Source: Cyanoderma ruficeps (taxonomy: Eukaryota; Chordata; Aves; Passeriformes; Timaliidae). From it: a DNA stretch of 64,000 nucleotides. This document shows, piece by piece, positions 49,070 to 60,500 of this stretch. The number at the start of each line of letters is the position of its first letter. Within the stretch, counting starts at the first letter, position 1. The notes beneath the pieces are model-generated. The model did not search any database, was not told where the DNA came from, and saw nothing but the letters and a program-made list of their open reading frames with translations. A program made the translations under genes and the position numbers. Location of the stretch: contig VZDJ01007753.1 in the NCBI GenBank assembly GCA_008694505.1, positions 24,238,639-24,302,638 of the forward strand, given 5' to 3'.

Positions 49070-49083
49070 GTTTCCCTGGCAAC
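49070..49083. promoter_or_regulatory. RFX X-box motif
   Basis: GTTTCCCTGGCAAC fits the RFX-family X-box: half-site GTTNCC, two bases, half-site GGNAAC, with no mismatch. The adjacent sequence (AACGAGGACCATGCCAGAGC) is GC-richer than the surroundings. Binding is inferred from the motif only. Confidence 0.4.
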
Positions 49084-49282
49084 GAGGACCATGCCAGAGC
49101 TCTTAGAACAGTGATTTCCCCTGTATTCAGGTTCCTTTTCTGTTTAGGATGCCTATTAGTGTGAGTTCACAGGCAATGCCTGGCAAGCTTTTCAGAGATT
49201 ACAGCTCCTAAATATACATAACAAAATACAGCTAAAGCTATGATTTATGAGCAAACTAAGAAGTGTTGAGCCGACATATATA

Positions 49283-49326
49283 TTTTTTTCAGGGTTTTTT
49301 TGTTTGTTTGTTTGGGGTTTTTGGGG
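49283..49326. repeat. TTTG and GGGGTTTT low-complexity tract
   Basis: A T-rich tract with GTTTGTTTGTTTGGGG followed by TTTTTGGGGTTTTTTG. It has only two runs of four G, so a stable quadruplex from this strand alone is unlikely. Confidence 0.85.
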
Positions 49327-50023
49327 TTTTTTGTGGAATCTTAAAACAATGATGACTACAAGTTCATTACCTATGTCTAAGGCTGTTAAATATACTGCCT
49401 GTATCTCTTTAGAGCTTCACTGATCTCAGCAAAATTTGTGTGAGTTCACTGAATTCTCAGCCATATTTCTGCTGTCAATAGAAAAAGCACTGATCAAGGT
49501 TTTAGATCTAAAACACACATGAATTTGAACACATATAGATGTGATGAAATATTTAGAACTGTGTGTAATATAACTTGAATTTAAATCTCAGTCTAAATGT
49601 AGAGGAAAATCACAATAAAGTATTGAAATATTAGATTTTTTTTACCATTTAAAAGTAAAATGAAATTACAATGAAATTAAATTCTTGAGTTCAAATCTTT
49701 TCTTGCCTCTGAAATCTATAAGCCTTTTATGATGAAGACTTCTGAATTCAGATTAAGAGATGAGCTTTTCCACATCCTTACAAGTTCTTCAGAGAACTGA
49801 GAATATTACTATACCACCCAGTATCCTGGGTAGTATAGTAAGCTTGGTCACTATCCTGAAATCCTTCCTGCAGCGATCAACTCAGCTGAGAGTTTTGATC
49901 TGGAAAGTGTTTTCAAAATGCACCTGTTCACACACATTAAACATACAATTGCAATTTCTACTTCATATATATCAGAAGCACTAATCTCACATCCATGATA
50001 TCCACTGGAGACACGACATCAAA

Positions 50024-50068
50024 TAATCCAGATTGGAAGGAACCTACAAAAATCAGCTAGTCCATCTG
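50024..50068 (-). mobile_element. Possible CR1 3'-end remnant
   Basis: AATCCAGATTGGAAGGAACC followed by AGCTAGTCCATCTG resembles the conserved CR1 3' block in reverse orientation, without clear terminal octamers. The match is only about 45 bp, so this is tentative. Confidence 0.4.
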
Positions 50069-50110
50069 ATAAAAACATATATTTAATTCCACCTTCAAGA
50101 GAGAATTCAA

Positions 50111-50149
50111 ACCAACCAGCTTTCTTTACCTTTCTCCTTTCCTTTCCTT
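50111..50149. repeat. Polypyrimidine CTTTC tract at the gap edge
   Basis: TTTACC, TTTCTCC and TTTCCTTTCC units run directly into the N block. The repeat is the probable cause of the assembly break. Confidence 0.85.
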
Positions 50150-50233
50150 NNNNNNNNNNNNNNNNNNNNNNNNNNNNNNNNNNNNNNNNNNNNNNNNNNN
50201 NNNNNNNNNNNNNNNNNNNNNNNNNNNNNNNNN
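50150..50233. other. Assembly gap (84 N)
   Basis: An unbroken run of N. Any frame drawn across it, such as the minus-strand one over 50019-50459, is meaningless. Confidence 0.99.
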
Positions 50234-51207
50234 CTAAATCACTGTATGTAGGAATGAGCAGCAAGTGTATGAATATTCTGAGGCAATAGAAAGGATTGTT
50301 TCTGGACAAGTACTGCAACCAGCTGACTTTTGCTGCAGTCATCATTTCATCTGTCAGTAGCTGAATTTTTAAATCATTAATCCAGTTCATTTTTTTAAAA
50401 AAATTATATATAAATATATATATCCTGAGCACTTTAAAGTTCTCCAAGTTAAAATTCAATCATTAGGATCCCAAGAGGACAAAACCTCCCTACAGCCTTG
50501 AGTAAAGAACCTAAAAGGCAGAATTTAATCTCTGTCTCTTCATTATTCACTATTGATGATCTGTAGGAAGCTACATAGTGTCTATGCATACTGAGTGGAG
50601 TACTGCATATTTAGAGAGGACCCTAGACAGGTGCTTCCACTGGGATCTTGTACAGATGGTGATTAACTCCCCATGTCTATGAGTCAGAAAGGTTTTCTGA
50701 CTGTCCTGGAACAAATAGGAGCCTTAAAAACAAGCTCTGCAAAGTTCCTTGTGTCTGGTCCTCATGCACTAACCAAATCACTTGTCACAAGTTCAGCTGG
50801 GATTGATAAGCCTGGGAAGATATTGCTTGGCTCTTCTTTACATCCTGCCCCATATTCAATTCCATCGTTATAGGTAAAGTCAAGGCAGTTGCAAAATAGT
50901 GTGAAACTAAGGAAGAAAAATAAAAAGAGAGAAATACAAGTAAAAATAAAAGAGTGGGACCTTGCTTTGAACCTGTAAGGAAGATATTTTCATTTTTTTT
51001 CTCCTGTGAAGATTGCAAAGGAAAGTCATTTCAGCTTTGTAAGACCACAACGATTGCTTCAGACACAAAATGAATCAAGCCTCTTGTTGGATTATGTGGG
51101 TGGTATTTCCACTCTTCCCTAGTGGGATAATTCACAGCCTGCAGCTGTGGCATGAAAACTTAAATATTTTTTCTCTTTTTGTCTGACTTTAAAAGGAAGG
51201 ACCTACA

Positions 51208-51236
51208 TTTCTTTAAAACATTCTGTTTTAAAGAAA
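51208..51236. other. Perfect 13-bp inverted repeat
   Basis: TTTCTTTAAAACA, a 3-base loop TTC, then the exact reverse complement TGTTTTAAAGAAA. It is the longest perfect hairpin I found in the window, though AT-rich. Confidence 0.88.
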
Positions 51237-51676
51237 AAAGAAAAAGAAATTGAAGGCCCATTAAAGATTAGTAGTGTGAAACAGAGCAGTCATAAAACAA
51301 AACTGCATAAACAAAGAAGGAATTAATTTGCATCTTTTTAAGCAGCTATAGTCTAGTATTTGAAAGTGAATGAGAAGATATGTACTTGCCCATTAATAAT
51401 AAGATAATGGTTGTAAACAACCCCTTTTTTACTCCTAAGAATCATAACTCTTTATTTACCTGTTCATAAAGAATTCTTTTCTTTTTATACAGCAAAATTT
51501 TTAGTACTGTTATTACCCATTAAACAAATTTCTTGGATTCTTTGTGTGCAATTCAAACAAATTAGATAATACATAAACTATAAACTTGCTATTTTATATC
51601 ATTAAAAACACTTGGCAAATTCCCAGCTGAACTTCATTTCCGAGTACATTTTTATTAGTCTAGGAATATCTTTCCC

Positions 51677-51735
51677 AAAGAAAAAAAAAAAACAAACCAA
51701 ACCAAACAAAACCCAGAACAACAAAAAACAACTCC
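51677..51735. repeat. A-rich tract with AAACC units
   Basis: A long A run followed by CAAACCAAACCAAAC and CAACAAAAAACAAC. Low-complexity DNA; no retrocopy body was seen upstream. Confidence 0.85.
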
Positions 51736-52311
51736 AAGCAAGAAAAACTTGAATTAAATGTTTCTTTTCTTGCTAATACAACATAAAGTTGATCTTCCAT
51801 GACATGTTTCTTAAAAGCTGCTTTAAAGTTTTTCCATACCCCATAAATTATTTTCTTTCCTTAATGGCTTATTGTACTGTTTGCCACTACAATGACTAGG
51901 ATACCACTATTAACACTTAAGCTAATTAAAGTTTTCAGAAAACATTGGTTACGTTGTTCCCATTAGCAGACTTTAAAAAAAATACTATTCAGATATATGA
52001 AAAAGAAGCCTTTAAAACTCAAGAAATGAATGTAAGTGTTCATATTCTGGCACATTAACAGTTTGTTCCAGTACATTGATATTTTATGTGGAAATCCTAC
52101 TCTACAATTAATATGCTTGATGCAAATTGAAAAACCCATAATCCATCCTTTTCTGTTGTAATGTAAGAGCATATTATTATTGAGAAACTACAGGCTATCA
52201 GAACCATTTTTTAAAGTTGAATGCCCATTGCCTTAAATCTGCATATAAAATGGTTTGCTTTCAGAGTAGGTTATATATAACTGAATTTATCATGATACAC
52301 ATGAAAATATA

Positions 52312-52353
<42 letters not shown>
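52312..52353. repeat. AAT trinucleotide microsatellite, 14 units
   Basis: Fourteen uninterrupted AAT units. The minus-strand frame across it encodes a tyrosine run and is not a gene. Confidence 0.97.
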
Positions 52354-52354
<1 letters not shown>

Positions 52355-52757
52355 TACAATAACAATAATTAGTCCAGTGTGTTTCACCTCCACAAAGACA
52401 ATTACATCTTTTAGCATTAATAAATAAAAATATCTTAAAATTAAAGACAAAAACTTAATGAAATATCTGACTGTTCTACATAACATGAGATATCTGCAAT
52501 ATCTGCATGGTCACTTATATTAAATTTGAAAATCGTGTGGTCATGATTATCTTTTTGCAAATTTCCCAATTTGACTGAAAAGCAAGTTATATTTTTGAAC
52601 ATATAAGTCAATAATTGTGTAAATGTCAATAAAGTGTGTGAATGCCACTTACTATGCCCTGGAGACCTTTTCAGTTGAGGTGATTGCTAATGATTGATTG
52701 ATACTGAGATACCCTATCCTGATCAGATGTGGATCATATATTATGAAGGAGCAGGGT

Positions 52758-53560
52758 TCTGGTGGGTTGACACTGGCAGGATGACAGGTGGCCCAAAAGC
52801 AATTCTGTCACTTCCCTCCTCTGCTGGACAGGGGGAGAGGAAATATTAGGAAAGTCTCATGGGATAATATAAGAACAGAAAGAATCACTCATGAATTATT
52901 GTCAGGTAAAACAGTTTCAGTGTGGGGAAATTAGTTTGATTTAGCGCAAATGAAATCAAAGACAATGAGAAATAAAAACACATTTTATAGAACATCTCTC
53001 CCCCACCCCTCCCTTCTTTCCAGGCTCAACTTAATTTCTAAATTCTCTACCTCCTTCTTAACAGCAGTGTAGGAAGACGGGGAATGATGTTGTGGTCAGT
53101 TCAACACACATTGTCTCTGTCACTCCTTTCTTCTCAGAAGGACTCCTTCACAAACCTCTCCAACAGGAGTCCTTCCCACTACAATTCCTCACAAACTGCT
53201 CCAGTATGTGTCCCTTCCACGGGATGCAGTCCTTCAGGAACTGTTCCAGCAGCAGGTTTCTCACAAGGTCACAAGTCCTGTCAGCAAATATGCTCCAGCA
53301 TGGGCTTCTCTCCCCACAGGGCCACAGGGCCTTGGTGTCAGCAGAGTTGTTTCTCTCACATAATCTCCATACACAGTTCATCGCCCATCCCCACCCTCTT
53401 CTTAACTGTTATACTGGAAGTTGCTGTTGGACTCTGCCTTGGAGGCCACTGGCATTGGCTCTGTCAAATGTAGGGGAACTTTCTGGCAGTTTCTTACAGA
53501 AACCACTCCTGTAGCTCCCTGCTACCAACACCTTGCCATGCAAACACTCTATGTTCCACA
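52758..53560 (-). mobile_element. LTR of avian endogenous retrovirus, family A
   Basis: An LTR of about 800 bp in reverse orientation. The left edge (TCTGGTGGGTTGACACTGGC) is the reverse complement of the LTR 3' end, with the terminal G mutated. The right edge, CTTGCCATGCAAAC...CCACA ending at 53560, is the reverse complement of the TG start. Landmarks between are GGACAGGGGGAGAGGAAAT, blocks of the type GCTCCAGCATGGGCTTCTCT, and GCCACTGGCATTGGCTCTGT, which match a high-copy avian LTR family I know by sequence. The long open frames of 130-140 codons over 53084-53514 are shadows of this GC-rich LTR. I found no target duplication. A purine tract (minus AGAGGAAAGG) abuts its 5' end, so it may be a 3' LTR rather than a solo LTR. 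Confidence 0.85.
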
Positions 53561-54428
53561 CCTTTCCTCTGTGAATCACATATTTAAAAATTACCATAAA
53601 AATCCACATTCATCACACAATCTCCACAAGCTTCAATCACAACAGTCACATCTACAAAAAAAATTCTCCACACCAAAATCAAAATATCAACATCACAACA
53701 CTGAACAAGTTGCTGGTCTAGCAATTTTCTCATTAACAATGATGACAACATCTCATTGCAACAAGCAGCACAGCAACTTCCTGCAGCTGCCAAATTTATA
53801 CAGACTGCTGAATACACCACTGCTAATACTCTCACTTTAGGTGAAGGGAAATTAAGACCTCATATATCAAATACCCTGAAAACTCTTTTGAAGCCAGATA
53901 AAGGTTTAATACAAGGAAATAAATAATGTGGAGCAATACATTTATTCCATGGTGTCTCTACACCACCTTTATGTCTGCCATAGAACTCAACAGATTTTGC
54001 TATCTGATTCATGCAGCAAAAGTAGTTGGGATACTGCACAAGATTGTGACATCAAAATCTTCTTTCAAAGGATTGTTCTCTGAACAGAATCCCCTTTCTG
54101 GAGACACAGGCAGCTTTCTGGAAACAATATTTGTGAGACCATATTCAGAATTCAGTCTATCCTTCTTCAGGAGGCAACTTGTAATATTCTTCCTTCTACA
54201 GAAAGATGGAATTCCAGGCTTAAAACGTACTATCATCATTTGTATATTACAGACCTGTCTTGAGCTGATCTGTATACAGAATGTTCAAACCACTGCTCCA
54301 GCACTTACCTGGCAACAAAAAGTTCATACTTCCTTTTTTGATTTCTTCCTACTCTGAAAAATAGGGTTTTTTATAAGCATATATAGTAATACCACAATCT
54401 TGCAGGAGCAATTAAAATAATGAATCAT
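53561..54428. other. Unassigned stretch between two LTRs
   Basis: About 870 bp between LTRs of different families. The part 53575-53720 is strikingly poor in G on the plus strand. The plus-strand frame at 53926-54357 (143 codons) is one of the longest in the window, but its start is not a convincing ATG context and I recognise no protein in it. The stretch could be a remnant of a retroviral interior or ordinary flank. I see no recognisable gag, pol or env motif. Confidence 0.4.
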
Positions 54429-54998
54429 TGTTGCTGATTTGGGCTGGGGTAGAGTTTACTTTCTTCACAGTAGCTAATGAGGGGCTGTGTTTTGGATTTG
54501 CGTGGAACACAAAGTTGATGATATGTTTATTAGATGTTTTAGTTATTGCTGAGCATGGTTAACACAGACACGAGCCCTTTTCTGCTTTTTGTACAACTGG
54601 GAGGGAAGTTGGAGGTACATGGGAGGTTGGGAGAAGCAGCCTGTCACGGCCAGGACAGGTGACCCCAACTAAGCAAATGGACGTTCCAGACCATGTGACA
54701 TCATGCTTAGTATATAAAGTGTTGGGAAGAAGGAGGAAGAAGGGGATATTTGGAGTGACAGTATTTGTCTTCCCAAGTCACTGTTGCATGTGATGGGGCG
54801 CTGTTCTCCTGGAGGTGGATGAATACCTGCTGGCCCATGGGAAGTAGTGAATTAATTCCTTGTTCCACTTAGTTTCTATGCCTAGCTTTTTCAGTTTTCC
54901 AGATCCTTCCCTTCCAATTCCCTCCCTGATCTTGCTGGTGGGGTAGTGAGCAAGTGGCTGCTTGGGCCTTGTTTGCTCCCTGGCCTTAAACCATGACA
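54429..54998 (+). mobile_element. LTR of avian endogenous retrovirus, family B (ERVL-like)
   Basis: A 570-bp LTR in forward orientation, beginning TGTTGCTGATTTGGGCTGGG and ending TTAAACCATGACA. Landmarks are GTGTTTTGGATTT, the TATA region CATGCTTAGTATATAAAG (TATATAAA near 54711-54718), AAGAAGGAGGAAGAAG, GTCTTCCCAAGTCACTGTTG and TGGGAAGTAGTGAATTAATT. These match a widespread bird LTR family that I associate with ERVL-class elements. The expected AATAAA-type signal is not evident in this copy. Candidate target duplications (ATCAT and ACCAC) match only partly, so it is an old or rearranged copy. It has no coding content; the minus-strand frame at 54778-54999 is a shadow. Confidence 0.87.
54711..54718 (+). 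promoter_or_regulatory. TATA box of LTR family B
   Basis: TATATAAA lies in the LTR at the position where this family has its U3 promoter, just downstream of the CATGTGACATCATGC block. Promoter activity today is unknown. Confidence 0.55.
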
Positions 54999-57149
54999 AC
55001 CACTGAAAACAGACATCACAAGAACAGAACCACCTTGAGGTGGTTATGAATGGGAAGTGAAGTTAAAGGCTTTGAAGGATGCTGTTGCAGTAACCAAGCG
55101 GGGGACTCTAAAATTCTAAGTTGTCAAATATCATAACTTTTTAAGAAAACACTTTGAAATTCACAATAGTTACTTTTATAGGTATTAGTTTCTTGTTCTC
55201 TGGAAGTCATCATCACATCTGGATGTATGTGTGAATGGAGATGTATGTAGGGAGATGAAATGCATTCCTGCATTTTAAACTATGTAGACATGTAAGAACA
55301 TTCTTTTAATAGTTAATGCCAATCTAAACCTAATTTTTCCTTTCCTCTGGTTGCAACTTCCTCCTGCAGCTCATCTAGCACTACTTTTCTGTGACTGCTC
55401 CTGTCATATAAGTCTATGGGAAAATATTGTCATCCTGAGCATACAATAGAAATGTTCAACTCCCAACATCCTCATGAGTCAGCAATGTCTATCAGGCACA
55501 ACTTTATCCTTGACTTGGTTTAAATTTAGGGAAATGTGTATCAAATTGGGAAGGCGTTTTATGCTTTGGGTTTTTTATGCCCATCCTCTGAATGACTACT
55601 GAATAGAAGATTCTTGTAGGGGGCTATAATTTGAGGTAGCAGAGAGTACTACCATGGCTTCCTGTGCAGCAACAAAACCCTGAGAGATACCATGACGAAT
55701 GTCCTGGACAGAGCAGGTGGAAAAAGGGAGTGATCTGCACAGTGTAAGGCAGGCAGCCACATCCTTATGGCTGAACATCCCCACTCTGGTGACAACAGGC
55801 GGATAATGTTCACAGTGGCTCTGACATGTGGCAGAATTGCATTGGTTACATTCTTCAATTTAATAAAATCCCAAAATATGAGCCTTAAAACTAGCAGTAC
55901 TCAAAACAATAGTGCAAACAAAATCTATTACAATTATATGTAATTTTAAATGAGGAATTGGTTTCTTTTTCATTCTACTTGCAAATATCCATCTATGGAC
56001 AATTTTTCAAACAGCATTTTTTCTCCACTCTTCTTCCCCTAACTGGCTGCTGATTTTTTCTCTCTCCTTTTTTCTTTTTTTAAAAAAGTCCTTCACTCTA
56101 TCACAGTACTTGTTCCACTTTGTTCGTCTTCCACCATCACACTTCAAAGACTTCCAGGAGTCAGACAAAGTCCTTTCAACAAGGTAACACTTTCCTTCAC
56201 AGAAAGGCAAAATTCTTCTCTGTATAAGGCAGGAGCAGTAGGAGCAGTCTAGGTACCCTCACCAACCCTTTTTTTTTTTTTTTTTTTATTTAACATATCC
56301 TATACCCATTACTGTTGGAAAAGTATGAGAGAAATGCAGTGAGCTACAGTTGTTAAGCGAGACCACATGATTTATTTATTCTCCTCACATCACAGAGGGA
56401 CTCGGTCCCAGACTGGAATAGAATTAAGATCTATCCATCTTTTACAAGTTTTTATATCATTGTTCCCAAATTATATACTCTGCTTTCAGATAAAAAAATT
56501 ACTTGCTTTAGAAAATAATTTTTCAGATGGTTTATTTCAATAATTCAATATTTTTATATATAAAAATATAACTTCAGATTGCTTTTGCAGAGAGGAACTT
56601 GAGATTTTTATTTAACTGTGTAGAGAAACCCATCTTAGACTCTCTGGCTTCTGAATTTGTTTGATTTTTTTTAAATTATTGAATTTGAGTACTTCATTAC
56701 ACTGAGGGCTTTTTTGTGTTTATATATATATATATGTAGATTCTGATATCTACAAAAATTAATAAAAGACAGTAGATGATGACAGATATTTTATTTCAAG
56801 TGTAGAATAACTATCTGTAAAAATGTTGTGATGGAAAAATGATAATGAAGGCTCTTTCAGAGCCACGCCATGGAAAACTCTGATGTTTTCTGGTTTATGT
56901 TGTGGCTTTAAAATCTTACCAAGCTATTGACGTGTACAGATTGACACTGACAGTTCCTGAGGATATTTGATTCACCTAATGGGCTGAATATATTTTAGTT
57001 AAAAAGACAATATCGTTAATAAACAGTTCTATTTTGCTTATTTGTTGGTTTGTTTTTTTTTTTTAATTTCAGTACGGGCTGTATGCTTTTACAAACTTAG
57101 ATGAGGCTAGTAAATTACAGGATAGCTCTGAACATATACACCTTGAGTA
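54999..57149. other. Non-coding stretch between LTRs
   Basis: No gene was recognised. It contains a T19 run at 56269-56287, a TA repeat near 56720-56735 and a T run at 57052-57064. The minus-strand frames at 55596-55858 and 56007-56210 overlap or are low complexity and are not recognisable. Confidence 0.55.
56269..56287. repeat. T19 homopolymer
   Basis: Nineteen T residues after ACCAACCC. It could be the tail of a minus-strand retrocopy, but no body was recognised on the right-hand side. Confidence 0.9.
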
Positions 57150-57560
57150 CACAGTTTAAGTAATCCTTACACTGAGGAGGAAGGAGTCATTGAGAAAAAG
57201 TGTAATGAACTGACCACATTCCCCATTCCCTGTCTTTGCTGTGTCACTGGCAGGGAGGACGTAGGGAAAATTGGGAGTGAAGTTGAGCCTAGGGAGAAGG
57301 GAAGGGTGGGGGCAAGGGTTTTTAAGATTTGATTTTATTTCTTGTTTTCCTGCTCTAATTTGATTGGCAGTAATTGAAACCAATTTTCTCAAGTTGAGTC
57401 TATTTTGCCTGTAACTATGATTGTGTGAGTGATCTTTTCCTGTCCTTACCTCAACCTGCAAGCCTTTGATTTTAGATTCTCCACCCTGTGCAGCTGAGGA
57501 GTGGAATGACAGTGAAGCTTTGTTGGGTAGCAGGTGTCCAGCCAGGATCAACTCACTACA
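57150..57560 (+). mobile_element. LTR family A, 3' portion only
   Basis: The last 410 bp or so of the same LTR family as the copy at 52758-53560, but in forward orientation. Landmarks are GAGGAGGAAGGAGTCATTG, TGTAATGAACTGACCAC, GGGAGTGAAGTTGAGCCTAG, TTTTAAGATTTGATTTTATT, CAGCTGAGGAGTGGAATGAC and the end CCAGGATCAACTCACTACA. The family's AATAAA-type signal is altered here to GTAATTGAAA. The first half of the LTR is missing; because LTRs integrate as complete units, this implies a later deletion or rearrangement on the left. The 131-codon minus-strand frame at 57156-57551 is a shadow. Confidence 0.86.
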
Positions 57561-60500
57561 AAGTTATAGCTGTCATTTTTAGGGTTGTCATTGTTTTAAA
57601 GGCTGGTAGGATAATTTAATTTTTTTTTAAAAAAAAAAGTTATTGCAAAAGAAGTATAAATACAACTAATCTGAAGCATGAACTATTACAGGCGTTCTCA
57701 CAGACTTCCGTTAGGTAAATGTTAGTTTCTCCGGTCTTTCTGGCAACACACATTTTCTCTTCCCTTTAAATTAATTTCACAGCAGATTACAATTCCTAAA
57801 AACTCTCTGGAGACTTGAGCTGACTGAAAAAGAGAGCTGCTGAAGCACTATATAAAAGGTGAATACTTTTCATGACTGATACAAACGTCTCAGAGACCTT
57901 TCCAAATCATTTCAGTTAGTGTAACGTGGTCTTTATCTTGAAGAATGGTTTGAACCACACTTTAACCCAAATACTCTTTAAAGCTCTGCAAAATCCACTG
58001 CTGAGCCAGACTGACTTTGACAACTAGCTTCACCTTTAAATTTCATGTTTTTGCAAAACATGGATTACCTCTGTGGGCCAAAGTGTTCCTGTGTTTCCTC
58101 TCCGATCTAATTAGACCACTGCAATGTTTTCCCAGTAATCCATAATGGTTTTATTCTGCTTCTTTTAGATTTTTTGTTAGATTTCTGGCCAGGGTTTTTA
58201 CAGAGTTTCTGTTGTTTTCTTTACATATAAGACCCTCTCAAACCTCCTCACATTGTTCAGTCTCCCACAGGTGATAAATAAATGGATTAGGACTGTGAAA
58301 GTTTCATTGGACCAGAATAAGCAAGCCCTCTGATCAAACAAAGCTGAGGGGAGAAAACTGCTCAGGCATTTTCTAGAATATGGGATTCTAGTAAGTGCTG
58401 GCTAGCCCTGAGGTACAGGCTCAATGTATTGGAAGGCTTTACAAAGGATAAGGTTATTTTTCTCAGCTATTTTTTCATGCTACCATCCCCCTGACAACTA
58501 GGGGCCTCTCTTCTTTGTGGATTAAGTCTGTGCCAGCTGCTGTTTTTTCTCAAATTCCCATTCAGTAAACACTGCTTTATTAACAAGACCATATTACCCA
58601 GAATCGTTAAAAAAAGAGAGTCAAAAATATTGTTTTGTAGTTAATTATGACTGTATATTGATGATATCAAATCCTTATTTACCCTGATTTTATAGATTTT
58701 TGCTTGCTAAGAGCACGGTAATTTCAATGAATGGGGAAAGATAAGTATACATGTAAATATAGCCTCTTATTTCTGTTTTTGACCTATTTACATTAGGCAC
58801 AGAGTAAATACACTTTATAATTCACAGAAGGCTAAGCCAAAGTTATCGATATGGGTGAACAAACCCATGTTTTGAAGTCTAGCTCTGTCTGATACTCTGA
58901 GGTGGATATGCTCAAGATCATTATGTATTCTTCACCACAGGTCAGTTGCTTAGCTACCAGAGAAGTAGAGAACTACTAATTGAAAGTATTCAGTGTTGCT
59001 GGCAGCATCTGTTGCAGGACACTGGTCTCGGAAACACTCAGATATAAATCTTGCAGGAGGAAGAATGAAAGAAAAATCCACAAAATATAATCTTGCTGAA
59101 AATGGCAAATGTCTTTCTTCAGTATTGTAGTATATGAATTATCATCAGTGAAACAATATTGATTCTGATGACCATCAAATGCTCCTGTGATGAATTTTAT
59201 TGTAAAGATTAGTTATTCCCAACAGGTTTATATGCTGTGGTTATATTTTAGATGCCATTGTTGCAAATAGTGGAATAATTTCTTATTTATGTAGCTCCAT
59301 CACATTTCCAAGTGATTCATTACATTCAGGGGCCTCTAGTTAATAATAGCGTCATTACATTTTTTTTTAGAAAATACAGTCAAGAACCGGCATGAATATT
59401 ATCCTCTCATGAGGATAAATTACTAAATTACTAAATACTAATTACTAAAACTCCTGCATTTAGTTCACATGAAAACTGAAACTTTGTAGTGCAACAAGCA
59501 CTCCTTCATTTTAGCTCAGAGAAGAATTTGACAATACATTATTAACTTTTCACAGCATTCTCCAGTGTAGGTGTTCTTTTTTTATTTTATTGTTTTTCTA
59601 TTGCATTCAGAGTTTTATAACTTCATTTTCTGCCACTGCTAATGTCTGGAATAAGAAAGTTAAGGCCATCCTGTTGGGATAAATGAGAGGCTCTCTTTAA
59701 TCTGTTGTCCTCCTATCACGCTTTTCAAACAAGACATTTTCAACATTTACCTTTCAGCTGTCAGATTGTAAAAAAATTTTGGACTAGAATTACATTCTAC
59801 TGCAGTTTTGCATATAAAGTGTTAGGAAAAAATTCCTTGTAACAAAATCTCAGCAGTTTCATTGAAAAAGCTCAGTTAAATTTTTTCCATAGAGAAATGT
59901 CTCACAGAGAACTTCACTTGAATTCAATACATTTATATTTCCATAGATAGATAGGGTTTTTTTAAAGTTAGGGTTGCTCATAAGGATGACTCTGTCATAA
60001 TGATACCATTTTGTAGATTTGACAGCCCTGTAAGAGAATGAAAGATACAAGTTTGTTGTATTTGTCTGATTTCCAGAGACTTTAAAACTAATGATGAATC
60101 TTTAGATTTTCTGGGTTTACTTAAAACACATTGTCCCAATATTATCTCTTCAAATAACAGGATTTCATATTCTCTTACCTGGGAAGAGAATCCAGAACCT
60201 GAGGAAATAAAATACATTTAACTGACAGACTGCCACGTTAATTTAGTACCTTTTTATCTTTTTATTCGTGGATCAAGTGTGCTATTGCAGGGCTCCAATA
60301 ATATAACTTGCAACTCAGTAAATCTTTTTTAAATTTAGTTGTGAATCTGGAAAAGAATTTCATCCTACTTTTTGCTTAAATTGTGCAGTTGTTCGTTACA
60401 GAGTAGGCCTAGAACTGTCCCTTGGATGCCTTTATAAAAATATCCCTAAACCAAGTCACCAAGGAAAGTAGCAAGTGCAGCTTATTGCAGACAACTTCAG

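Larger units (their letters stand above)
41468..50023. other. Non-coding desert with scattered composition islands
   Basis: No confident gene. It contains a pyrimidine-rich tract at 41920-41990, a GC-richer block at 42490-42620 that I could not assign, A-rich low-complexity sequence at 44863-44910, a T13 run at 46867-46879, a segment at 48195-48440 with an acceptor-like TTATTCTTTTCAG, an RFX-type X-box at 49070-49083 and a TTTG/GGGTTTT tract at 49283-49326. The 126-codon minus frame at 48503-48883 is lysine-rich because of a polypyrimidine tract and is not recognisable. Confidence 0.5.
50234..52757. other. Non-coding AT-rich stretch
   Basis: No gene was recognised. It contains a 13-bp-stem hairpin at 51208-51236, an A-rich tract at 51677-51735 with ACC/AAACC units, and an AAT microsatellite at 52312-52353. 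Confidence 0.6.

Noticed and set aside
49283..49326. G-quadruplex candidate
   Set aside because: Only two GGGG runs plus one GGG; too few close G-tracts for a good intramolecular quadruplex.
50019..50459. 146-codon minus-strand frame
   Set aside because: It runs through the 84-base N gap; its length is an artefact.
53084..53514. Two overlapping plus-strand frames of 129 and 140 codons
   Set aside because: They lie inside the reverse-oriented LTR of family A, whose GC-richer composition leaves frames open on both strands.
53926..54357. 143-codon plus-strand frame between two LTRs
   Set aside because: No recognisable domain or retroviral motif, a composition compatible with chance, and no supporting signals.
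57156..57551. 131-codon minus-strand frame
   Set aside because: It is the antisense of the family A LTR 3' portion, not a gene.
59960..59975. Interstitial telomere repeat (GTTAGGGTT)
   Set aside because: Only one TTAGGG unit is present.
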